Origin: a virus
Length of the DNA stretch: 50,682 bases
IMG/VR virus record: IMGVR_UViG_3300043409_001235
Location: 1-50,682 of that record
Direction: 5' to 3' (one strand)
The notes under the pieces were generated by a model that had not been told where the DNA came from, made no database searches, and saw nothing but the letters and a program-made list of their open reading frames with translations. The position numbers and the translations under genes are program-made. Positions 8,890 to 17,700 of this stretch are shown piece by piece; position 1 is the stretch's first letter; each line of letters starts with the position of its first letter.

Positions 8890-9833
8890 TAGTATTTGCC
8901 CTCACTAAAAGGATCTATGTCTGTAAAGTCGAATATATCAATTCCAGACGATTGTAGTTGATCATTGTCAACAACATTCAATCCTGTACTTGGATCTTTC
9001 TGTGTTATTATATTAGAAACAGAAGACGATCCTTTAAGATAATATTCTCCACCAGAGATTGCACCTTTTATAGTCTGTGTTGCGGCATAAGAAATTGTTC
9101 CACTTATGCCTGTTATATACAACTGACTCTGTGTAGTTCCCTTAATAAATTGTAAGGAAATTGCTGTTGAAGTTGCAGCACTGAGAGTTGCACCAACTCC
9201 AGTAACACCAAGTACTTGATATAGTGGTTCGCCGGCCAGTATTATGTTTCCTGTTAGTCCAGATAATGGATTCAGTGATAAAGGAGCAAGTATGGCATAC
9301 GATTTTCTCGAATCTTCCACTTTGTCTATGTCTGTAATACCAGTATCGATATTTTCGCCACTATAGGTAAAGAGTTCAACATGTAGAGTATATGTGGTCA
9401 ATCCACCTAATTGATAAAATGGTGTCTCGTCTTCTACGAAGTCTATTTCAAACAAACTACCCGATAAAGGAAAATAAATTAAATCGCCCTCTCTTGGTTT
9501 TTTTATTTCATTTCTATAAGACGAGATTTCGGTTTCAAATCTAGTTCTAGAAACAGACAGGGTTGTTCTATCTGTAATTTGAATTCCAAATTTTGCAACT
9601 ATATCTCTATTGCCTTGAAATTTATCAGTATCTATCATATACATTTCAATAGGATATCCCTGCGAAAACTTTGATTCTGGATCTTCTCCAAACAAATTGT
9701 CTATAATTAAATAATCTCTAGGAATATAGACCACATCTCTACCCATTGCTTTGATTGTCTCAATAGTCAGATCATTTATTAATCTCTGTTCTAGTTTAGA
9801 ATCATAACTTTTAAAATATGGATTTGTTGCCAT
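8889..9833 (-). CDS. 14: Neck protein, gp14-like
   Basis: A 314-residue neck (head completion) protein of the T4 gp14 type, which with gp13 closes the portal after packaging and forms the tail docking site. The conserved start NPYFKSYDSKLEQRLINDL and the segment MGRDVVYIPRDY are diagnostic, as is GDLIYFPLSGSLFEIDFVED. It is somewhat longer than T4 gp14 (256); the extra length is a Gly/Ser/Thr-rich region around residues 200-280. Order gp13-gp14-gp15 is as in T4. Confidence 0.95.
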   Translation of the reverse strand: MATNPYFKSYDSKLEQRLINDLTIETIKAMGRDVVYIPRDYLIIDNLFGEDPESKFSQGYPIEMYMIDTDKFQGNRDIVAKFGIQITDRTTLSVSRTRFETEISSYRNEIKKPREGDLIYFPLSGSLFEIDFVEDETPFYQLGGLTTYTLHVELFTYSGENIDTGITDIDKVEDSRKSYAILAPLSLNPLSGLTGNIILAGEPLYQVLGVTGVGATLSAATSTAISLQFIKGTTQSQLYITGISGTISYAATQTIKGAISGGEYYLKGSSSVSNIITQKDPSTGLNVVDNDQLQSSGIDIFDFTDIDPFSEGKY

Positions 9834-9853
9834 TTATTCTTTCTACGTTCGTT

Positions 9854-10657
9854 TCAACCTATAAAAAAGTCACTTGGCATTTCGTGAGTACTTATTAACT
9901 CTTGTTCAATTGCTTGAATTTCCTGAACAGCTTCTGCATATATCTGCGCACCTTTAGTTGTGATTCCACCAGGAAGTTGAACTCCATCGAATTTTGACAT
10001 ATTTGTTCCCCATTGTCTTTTGATTAGAGAAGTTACATATTTTTTCATTAATCGATCATCATATATTTCTGTGTATATGTCTGGATTAAGTGCAGCATAT
10101 GCTTCAATTATGATATACGCTCCAGGGGTCATATCTTCCATATACCCATCTATATGAATTTTATTTGATACTTTATTGAATCGTATTGCTTTCTCAGGGG
10201 AAAAAAACTGTTCAATCAAACTAATATATCTCATAGTAGAAGAATATTGAGGTAACCCTAAATTAGCATTAGCTCCTAATCCTCTATTAATTCCAAAATA
10301 ATCAGTTAATGCCATCTGATATCTTATGTCAAACATATTAATATTTGCAAATCCACTAAATCTGAATAGTTTAATAACAGACACAATAGTTGTGCCATCT
10401 GGACCATCTCCTGTTATTCCGCTTGGTGGTAATAATAATTCGGTATTTATAGATTTAGTTGATATGTCGTTTTCAGTTAAAACGTGTTTAAAATAGACTT
10501 TTTCGACACCATCAAAGTGTCGTTCAGCAAATAACTCTAAAGCTTCATCTACTCGATCCAGGCACTGTTCATAATCGACATTTATTTCGATTACAGGGTA
10601 CCCTAGATTTCTGAATGCATATTTAATAATAGCATCTTTAGAATTAACATTTCCCAT
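9854..10657 (-). CDS. 13: Neck protein, gp13-like
   Basis: A 267-residue neck protein of the T4 gp13 type, partner of gp14 at the head-tail junction. Diagnostic segments are AFRNLGYPVIEINVDYEQ near the start, LFAERHFDGVEKVYFKHVLT, and the C-terminal LPGGITTKGAQIYAEA followed by a Glu-rich helix. It has its own exact late promoter (10,674-10,681) and an AAGGAGATATTAT ribosome-binding site, and begins the head-neck transcription segment that runs to the left edge. Confidence 0.96.
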   Translation of the reverse strand: MGNVNSKDAIIKYAFRNLGYPVIEINVDYEQCLDRVDEALELFAERHFDGVEKVYFKHVLTENDISTKSINTELLLPPSGITGDGPDGTTIVSVIKLFRFSGFANINMFDIRYQMALTDYFGINRGLGANANLGLPQYSSTMRYISLIEQFFSPEKAIRFNKVSNKIHIDGYMEDMTPGAYIIIEAYAALNPDIYTEIYDDRLMKKYVTSLIKRQWGTNMSKFDGVQLPGGITTKGAQIYAEAVQEIQAIEQELISTHEMPSDFFIG

Positions 10658-10673
10658 ATAATATCTCCTTGTT

Positions 10674-10681
10674 TATTTATA
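10674..10681 (-). promoter_or_regulatory. T4-type late promoter for gp13
   Basis: Exact TATAAATA on the minus strand, 16 bases upstream of the gp13 ATG and followed by AACAAGGAGATATTAT. It lies in the short gap after the Cys-rich gene, so head-neck genes can be transcribed independently of the fibre block. Confidence 0.8.
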
Positions 10682-10703
10682 AGAAGACATATATCACAAT
10701 TCA

Positions 10704-11312
10704 TTATTCTGGTTTTTTAGGCATAGAAACTTGTATTTTATTAATTTGGTCATAATTTAATGTTTCTATATAGGCTCTTCGTGTGATTGGAGGCACAGAT
10801 TCTGATTCTATCGATTCTTTATAATTACTAAATCCAGGCATCTGTAAAGGACATGCAAGTTTTGGATAGTCTAATTTACCGTATTCTTCACCCTCTCCTG
10901 TTAACCATGTAAGAGGTTTGTCTCCACAACCACACCCACCACAGAAAAATTTACCAGCTGTTGAGCTTTTCCTTATATATTCACATGGTGGTAATTCCCC
11001 ACCAGTGTTTTTGTTACCAAAACAACTCAAAACTCTGAGTTGCTTCAGGGGTAGAGAAACCTTTTCACTGTTAATTCCTTTAGAAGCAAGAGAAGAAATA
11101 AAACTTTTAGCCATAGATATACTTTTTACTACAGAATTTTGAGATTCTATGGTTCTATTTGTAAATATCGGTTCTTGATTTACCTCTGGGGCAACTGATG
11201 GTATATTTTTTGGTGTATTGTCACTATTGTTCATAATTATTTTTTCCTTATTGTATAAAAAAGATTTGCAGGAAGCACCTTCACATTTTTTCTTACCACA
11301 TCCACAACTCAT
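10704..11312 (-). CDS. Cys-rich protein of unknown function next to the neck genes
   Basis: A 202-residue protein not assigned to a family. It opens with the Cys cluster MSCGCGKKKCEGASC and has a second cluster FFCGGCGCGDKP near residue 132, then LDYPKLACPLQMPGFSNY. The paired Cys clusters suggest a metal site or disulfides. The middle is Ser/Lys-rich and probably helical. Position between the fibre block and gp13 suggests a virion or assembly protein (in T4 this is the whisker region, but no fibritin-like coiled coil is seen). There is no normal ribosome-binding site; a TATAAATA ends four bases before the ATG. Confidence 0.75.
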   Translation of the reverse strand: MSCGCGKKKCEGASCKSFLYNKEKIIMNNSDNTPKNIPSVAPEVNQEPIFTNRTIESQNSVVKSISMAKSFISSLASKGINSEKVSLPLKQLRVLSCFGNKNTGGELPPCEYIRKSSTAGKFFCGGCGCGDKPLTWLTGEGEEYGKLDYPKLACPLQMPGFSNYKESIESESVPPITRRAYIETLNYDQINKIQVSMPKKPE

Positions 11313-11316
11313 ACTA

Positions 11317-11324
11317 TATTTATA
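11317..11324 (-). promoter_or_regulatory. Late-promoter box immediately before the Cys-rich gene
   Basis: Exact TATAAATA on the minus strand ending four bases upstream of the ATG at 11,312 (TATAAATATAGTATG). If used as in T4, the transcript would begin at about the start codon. It may instead be chance in AT-rich sequence. Confidence 0.45.
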
Positions 11325-12132
11325 CGTTCACTTTAACAGTTCTTATACATGCACGTAAAGTATTAATATAGGGGCCCATTAGAAATATTGACCCGTATAC
11401 TATATCTAGACCATATAAATAATTATTATTGTTTATATTACTAGAAGTTTTATATCCAGAGTTTGGTGATATAGAAAAAACACTGGAACTTATTAAAGTT
11501 TTAGAATTTGTAGTATTGAGCATTTTATCTATTTCAGTTCTAATCTTTGAATATTTCTCATATTGATTTTTAATAAAAAACAATTCTCCTATAGAGGGCC
11601 AATGCCAATCACGAAATACTGTATTATCAAAATTCACTGGTGGTTGTTTGGAGTTTCCTTCTTCTAATATTAAATTATATTTACCATTATAATATGAAGT
11701 ATTACTTTTTAAGGAATAATCTTTCTTTAAATATGGAAGATCAAACATCTCTGGATATATTATCAATGCATAAGTTTCTGTATCTGTTGATGTTATCGTA
11801 TTTATTTTATCGTTGAAAGATATACCAATTGGTGCGTAAATACCTGCATAAATTCCTCCAGCAAACATAGAACCTATTTTTATATTAGACAAAGAAGAAC
11901 TAGAAATATTATGTGATGTCCAAAAATTTGTATTATATTTTTGTAAATCTGGATACATAGATCCAGTACAACCTACTGCTTTGTGGTATATACCATCACA
12001 ATTACCACTCAAACTTTCAGTACAATTAGCGGATATAATATCACTTTCTGTTTTATAATTATACCTATAACAGGATCCCCAATTCTCTCCAGAAGCTAAT
12101 AAGTACGAATAATCAGATAAAGATGATGACAT
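11320..12132 (-). CDS. Putative tail/fibre protein with Lcl/DUF1566-like domain
   Basis: A 270-residue protein. The segment GSMFAGGIYAGIYAPIGI (87-104) followed by WHWPSIGELFFI (176-187) and the C-terminal RACIRTVKV matches the layout of Lcl/DUF1566-type domains, which carry a W-x-x-P-S-x-x-E-L motif and often occur in surface adhesion proteins. A clearer relative is the C-terminal half of the protein at 21,521-23,284, which shows the same two segments. Ribosome-binding site AAAGGATATACAAC. It is the last gene of the fibre block; a surface or receptor-related role is inferred only. Confidence 0.7.
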   Translation of the reverse strand: MSSSLSDYSYLLASGENWGSCYRYNYKTESDIISANCTESLSGNCDGIYHKAVGCTGSMYPDLQKYNTNFWTSHNISSSSLSNIKIGSMFAGGIYAGIYAPIGISFNDKINTITSTDTETYALIIYPEMFDLPYLKKDYSLKSNTSYYNGKYNLILEEGNSKQPPVNFDNTVFRDWHWPSIGELFFIKNQYEKYSKIRTEIDKMLNTTNSKTLISSSVFSISPNSGYKTSSNINNNNYLYGLDIVYGSIFLMGPYINTLRACIRTVKVNV

Positions 12133-12144
12133 GTTGTATATCCT

Positions 12145-12390
12145 TTATGTTTCTAAAAATGGTAAAAATGGATTTGGACATATAGTTTTTGGTGTATAGT
12201 TACTAGTTTTGAGAACTTCATTATCTGATATAGTATATGGTATGAATACACCACCTGTTGCAAAACACGAAGAATGATTATATTGCCCCGTAGTTCCTAC
12301 TAGGGTGATTCCTTTACAACATATTCCATAATTCAAAAGTGAATTATAGTTTATTGCTTCTCCTGATCTAGATCTAAACTGTATATTCAT
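12145..12390 (-). CDS. Small hypothetical protein in the fibre block
   Basis: An 81-residue protein not recognised. It starts MNIQFRSRSGEAINYNSLL and contains GICCKGITLVG and a further Cys pair (HSSCFATGG, KTICPNPF), so it shares the cysteine habit of the surrounding block. The ATG overlaps the stop of the upstream gene by four bases (ATGA), with GGAATATT as a possible ribosome-binding site. Its place in a tightly coupled operon makes it a credible gene, perhaps a small accessory to a fibre. Confidence 0.6.
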   Translation of the reverse strand: MNIQFRSRSGEAINYNSLLNYGICCKGITLVGTTGQYNHSSCFATGGVFIPYTISDNEVLKTSNYTPKTICPNPFLPFLET

Positions 12391-13415
12391 CTTGGAAATA
12401 TTCCTAATAAATTTAAATTGCTTTTAGTATCTATAATATCCATAGAAACAGAATCATTAGAGTTATTGATGGGTTTAACAATTAACGATGATGACACAGC
12501 TGGCTGTGGAACAGGAGTATCTATACATTGTAAACTGTCGCATTGGAATTTTACCACAAAGTCAGTAGTTAATGCTGGATCAGTTGTATCGCATATTCCT
12601 AAAACAAAAAGTCTAATGGTTTTGTACCAAGGGTTTTCTTTATTATCAATTTCAACATCATCTTCTGTTATTGTTATTTTTTTTGTATTCTCTCCTTTTG
12701 CACAGTCTAATACTCCAATTATACTATTATTAAAAGGAACGTCATTAAGACCTAAATATGGGTGGTTAGGCTTATTAAGCGCTGTATTCCATCGGACTTT
12801 ATCATTAGCACTACATGTGCCATATGTAACTAAAGATGGAGAATATGTTGATCCTGCATTTTTAGTACCAAGTATAATAAATTTATCAGCTACAGTATAA
12901 GAATCTGTCTCGACACATACTGATATTTCTTTTTTATTAGTAATGGGATTTGTCTCAAATGTTGCACCGTGTAGGTATAAATTAAATGACGATAAACATA
13001 ATCTTGAACTCCATGTTATAGTAGTATCACATAAAGTAATTTGTGGAACACACTCACAGTTTATAGAATCACATGATTCATTTCCCATATACACTGCACC
13101 CGAAATTCCAACACAGTCATTGTATGATACATTAGGAATACATTCTCCTCCTATACAACAAGCGCCTGGTGTATTAAATAACCAGTTACATGTAATATCA
13201 ACTTCAACTGTTCTAGGAGGATCTCGACTGTTATCAACATAACTGGTACGTTGACACGGAATCTTATTGAATATTCCTTCGACAAGATTACATTCAGTTC
13301 GAGTATATCTATCCGCACATCTTAAATATACAGCTTGTACCATAGGTACAGGTGTCAGTGAAGAATCTACTGGTATACAACAAGAAGTCTGATATGCTAT
13401 AGGAACACTAAACAT
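12387..13415 (-). CDS. Cys-rich putative tail/fibre protein
   Basis: A 342-residue protein with about twenty cysteines. Around residue 100 it contains the module GACCIGGECIPNVSYNDC followed by GISGAVYMGNESC, a pattern (GxCCxxxxC, C, then GGxxxGxxxxC) found repeatedly in this block and known from secreted proteins of aquatic bacteria. The C-terminal half is beta-rich without clear motifs. The ATG overlaps the TAA of the upstream gene (TAATG), whose last glycine codons supply the GGAGGAG ribosome-binding site. A virion surface protein is the likely role, inferred from block context. Confidence 0.75.
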   Translation of the reverse strand: MFSVPIAYQTSCCIPVDSSLTPVPMVQAVYLRCADRYTRTECNLVEGIFNKIPCQRTSYVDNSRDPPRTVEVDITCNWLFNTPGACCIGGECIPNVSYNDCVGISGAVYMGNESCDSINCECVPQITLCDTTITWSSRLCLSSFNLYLHGATFETNPITNKKEISVCVETDSYTVADKFIILGTKNAGSTYSPSLVTYGTCSANDKVRWNTALNKPNHPYLGLNDVPFNNSIIGVLDCAKGENTKKITITEDDVEIDNKENPWYKTIRLFVLGICDTTDPALTTDFVVKFQCDSLQCIDTPVPQPAVSSSLIVKPINNSNDSVSMDIIDTKSNLNLLGIFPR

Positions 13416-14764
13416 TATACTCCTCCTCCACCAAATCCACCACCAGCACCACCACCACCAAATCCATCAAATCCATCGCCGCCACCACCACCATATCCAC
13501 CATCATTGTTTTGACCCATATACCCATCAAGATCACCAAACCCAAAACACGGGTCCCAACAATCTATTACACTACATCCTTTGTTATCAGTGACTTCAAC
13601 AGACCAATGTCTTCCTCCGTGTTTTTCACACAGAAATCTAGAAATATCATTTCTACAAATACCATTGATGCAACAAGATCCAATTTCTTGTAATTCTATA
13701 TTAGTATTATTGCATATACCATATATACAAAAAGTTCCTCCAATGGAATCACAGAACTCTTTAGTAATATAACCTTCACAAGTCACACCTTTACTACAAG
13801 ATCCTAATATTTGTGAAGGTAAACAATCTCCAGGACTAGCACCATATCCTTTACCAAAGAAGTTTGCCTTCCATACAGCACCATTATTTTCTGTGATTAA
13901 ATTTAATATATTTTCTCCACAGCTTAAATTTGCTTCTCCTGGTCTAAACCAAACATTATTTGGAAAATTCCACACAGAATCGTTTTGTATTATAAGAGTT
14001 ATCGACAATAATTCTCCAGTAGATCCAGAAGCTCCAGAAAATCCAGTGAATCCCATAATACCGTTTGGTGTATTTATATAAAATACTCCTGCTTTGGATA
14101 CATCTAGATAAGAACCACTGCTACCTAAAACTTGTTTTTCTAAACTACTTATTATATTATTTGTGATTAATCTAGTAACATATGGGGTATTACCTCCTGG
14201 AATATTTGTGTGTAATATATCTCCAGTAAACCTCATATCTGTTGTTATACCAGCTAATTCTGTGTTAGATTTAAAATAAACTAATGAACCTTGTGAAATA
14301 CCAATAGATGATTGTGTATTGTTTGGACTATCTATACTAATGAAAGTAATTCCAGGAGTTATAGTAATTCCGTTAACACTTGATGTTAACCATTTGAAAT
14401 TAAAAGTAGCAGTAGAACCCGATCCGATTGTTCCTGAGTATGTAATATTCTTTAATAAAGAAATATATGAAGTTGAAGATGCAGCAGAACTAATACCATA
14501 TGCATCAAATAGTTTGTTTCCTACAAAAACTGATGCATCAATATTTTCTACATTATTATTACTATAAGTTATATTAAAACGGCCGTAATTGGTTGATACA
14601 GCAGTTTGTGTAATACTTGTTATATGAGGTGCTGTATTTCCTCTAGATAATACACCACAATCTTCTACTCTATCATTTCCAGTATTCCCAGTTGGACCTC
14701 TAGCTCCATATGCTCCTGGATTACCAGTGAATCCACTAAAAGATATTGCACTAGATCCTATCAT
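13415..14764 (-). CDS. Fibre-like protein: collagen-like start, Cys modules, Gly-rich tail
   Basis: A 449-residue protein built as N-terminal collagen-like Gly-X-Y repeats (GNPGAYGARGPTGNTG, about 13-28), a long Ser/Thr/Gly/Ile beta-rich shaft, two Cys modules (GSCSKGVTCEGYITKEFC and GSCCINGICRNDISRFLC, about 330-385), and a C-terminal tail of almost pure glycine with Phe and Asp. This is a typical trimeric phage fibre layout with added Cys modules. The final GGA GGA GTA codons act as ribosome-binding site for the next gene. It starts with an ATGA overlap with the giant Cys-rich gene; AAGGAGAGG precedes the ATG. Confidence 0.75.
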   Translation of the reverse strand: MIGSSAISFSGFTGNPGAYGARGPTGNTGNDRVEDCGVLSRGNTAPHITSITQTAVSTNYGRFNITYSNNNVENIDASVFVGNKLFDAYGISSAASSTSYISLLKNITYSGTIGSGSTATFNFKWLTSSVNGITITPGITFISIDSPNNTQSSIGISQGSLVYFKSNTELAGITTDMRFTGDILHTNIPGGNTPYVTRLITNNIISSLEKQVLGSSGSYLDVSKAGVFYINTPNGIMGFTGFSGASGSTGELLSITLIIQNDSVWNFPNNVWFRPGEANLSCGENILNLITENNGAVWKANFFGKGYGASPGDCLPSQILGSCSKGVTCEGYITKEFCDSIGGTFCIYGICNNTNIELQEIGSCCINGICRNDISRFLCEKHGGRHWSVEVTDNKGCSVIDCWDPCFGFGDLDGYMGQNNDGGYGGGGGDGFDGFGGGGAGGGFGGGGV

Positions 14765-17700
14765 AGGTAAGGACTTTCCTCTCCTTTAAGATGGCGGTTT
14801 GGATTACAATCATAACAATCTTTATCAAACCCTATAAATCTTCCATTTTTCTGATCACAATCTCCTGGAGTAGTACTCAAACATGTATATAAAGCCGGAA
14901 ATACTATACGACCATTTTCGTCGACGACTGGTTCTTCAACAGTATTTAGACAACACGCACCAATATAATATTTGCAACAATTTTCTCTCATACAATCAGC
15001 TAGTATTCCCTGATCTGCACTACACATTTTATTGTATTCCCATGCAAATGCAAATTTTGGATCTGGTCCACTACAACCCGGCTCTGTTGTAATACTACAA
15101 GACGTTTCCCATGTATATACATTTGTCTTACAACATGCACCAGTTGAGCCTGGTGGACCAGTAATAACTCCACCATCTGAACAAGGATCATCATCACACA
15201 TCTTGTTTGCATCCCAATTACCTGTACATTTACATTGTACAGTATCAGTACAGCTGGTACCTATACAACATGCACCAAGTTCAAACTGATTCGAACTACA
15301 GCCTCCTACAAGATTTTGACAATCCACGTGATCTGTAAATTGTCCTTGTTTTAAAAAACATGAGAATTCATCAAAATTATCACCACATTTTGTGTTTTCC
15401 CCCTCAATATAACAACACGAACCTATTCCTGTAACAACACACTCAGGATTTGGTTTTATGTATCTATTATTCAACCAAGCTTCAGAAGAAATCAATGGAT
15501 ATGTTGGAGTATAGTGCACATGAATATCACTGTAAACAGGATCTAGTATTTCATAATCTGTTGTAATTCCTGCTTCCGCTATAACACGTATTTTTCTTCT
15601 TGGTATATAATCCGTATATGGATCATTTCTAGATATAGGTGTTGATGCTTCTTCTGTTGTATTAAATACTCGAGCAGTATCTCCATATGATTCTACTTCT
15701 CTCCACGCCGATATCGGACTACCGGGCAACCCAGTAAAAGCACCTGTATAGTATCGTGTTCTACCTTTTATACTATAGATCTTTCCAATCTCGTCTGTAG
15801 TTTGTAATGTGCCAGATAATCCAGGATTTGATCTGTAATATAAAACAGGACTAGATCCTTTTATGTCTATTTGACACGGCGCATAAGTTATTAATTTTTT
15901 TACTTCGGCGCCAACTATTGTTTTATAGAAAACTTCATCAATCTGATTAGGGGTATTGGTATTCGGATCCCATGCTTCAATTGGTATAGTTGCATAATCA
16001 TATCTATTTCCCCAACACATAAAATGTCTGGAAATGGCACCAGCTGGTGTTGTACAACGACACACAGTGCACGTTTCCCCAGTCTTTCCAGCAGAAATCC
16101 AATCCCAAGAACCTACGCTGCCGATTGTGCCTAACCGGTTATCACATACTTTATCTGCTGAAATCATAGAAATATATGGCATTGCACCCGTACCACCATG
16201 CCATATTGGATGGTCTTCGTGTCCCAATGTTACTCCATATTTAAAACAACAGGTAAATCCTAGAGAATAAGAAGTATTACACATATCATAATTAATTATA
16301 TTACCGTCTTTAAAAGAACATACATTATTATCAGAATCAAATACTCTAAATTCTATTGGAGTTGCACCATCCATTCCTGTAAGGCCTATATCGTATAATT
16401 TATCTTTTTGATTAGTATAAGATATTTCGTTTACACATTTCATCATATTGGGACCATATTTATTTGAGGCAAACAAAGATAAATCCCTTGAATCTCCTCC
16501 AAATAAATTAATATCTGCTGTAGACCATTTTGTTTTTGTTTGATCTATTTTGCCGTAGGTCTGCCCAGAAAATTGAATCAAATATGGTACAGTTTTTATT
16601 TGAGGAGGACCAAGTATATTGTCTACTCTCTCTATACCAGCATCCCATTTTCCTAAACTAACTACTGCATGTCTTTCACCTACAGCAATTTGATTATAAA
16701 AAACACTAGTATACATGTCTTTTTCGACATCACACGTTCCAGAAGAAGAATATAAAGAACAATAGGTATGACCCACAACATCCCCACACGTCGTGCCTGG
16801 ACCTGCCATGAAATTGTTGGGATATAACATATTTGCTATTCTAAATATTAACAAATCTGGTCTTTCACCAAATACACCCATAGTATATCCAGTATAATTA
16901 ACCATAACAACAGGATTACTATTACCAGTTGTTCCACACACAATCTTGGGAGGAAGAGTAGATCCCACAGGATAAGTAATATCATTTATAACAATTTCGC
17001 GTGGTAATCCAATACTTCCACCAGGATAACCATAATTGTATATATCATTAGCAAGTTCCACACAATCTGCACTCCATCCACTAGACGAACAGCAATTAGG
17101 ATAGAAAGAACATACCAAATCTGAGCAATACGAACATCCAAGTGGAGAACAGTATCCAGCCGGATTGTTGCAAGTACATCCTGCTATACCTACTATACTA
17201 TGAGTAACCCCACAATTATTCATAGATATTCCCTGTGGAAAAGCAGAAAGATAATTAAATCCAAATGGTCGATACGGAAGAACATTCATATTAGACCACA
17301 GAGTAGCAAATACATCACCTTCAGAACTTATACCCACACCAATTGAATAATCGTTAAACGTTGATCCACATAAAACACGAGGTGGAATTACATCTGGATC
17401 ACAAGGTTCAACTGGTGCAACAGGATTACAAGGTATTCTTAGATTTGTATATTCGATGTTATTGATATTCCAAGTAAGAGTTGGACCATGTGGTGGACCT
17501 ACAGGTAACATAACTCCCTGTTGGTATATCAAATTAGAAACAGTAACGCAGTCTGCACTCCACCCTGTTGGAGATGTACCTATATAATTTGATACATCAC
17601 AACAAGCTGGCATTAACAAACACACCATATCTGTACAAAAAGAACAGCCTACAGCAGAACAAGGTGTTAGTGAATTAGCGCATGTGCATCCTGGCAAAAC

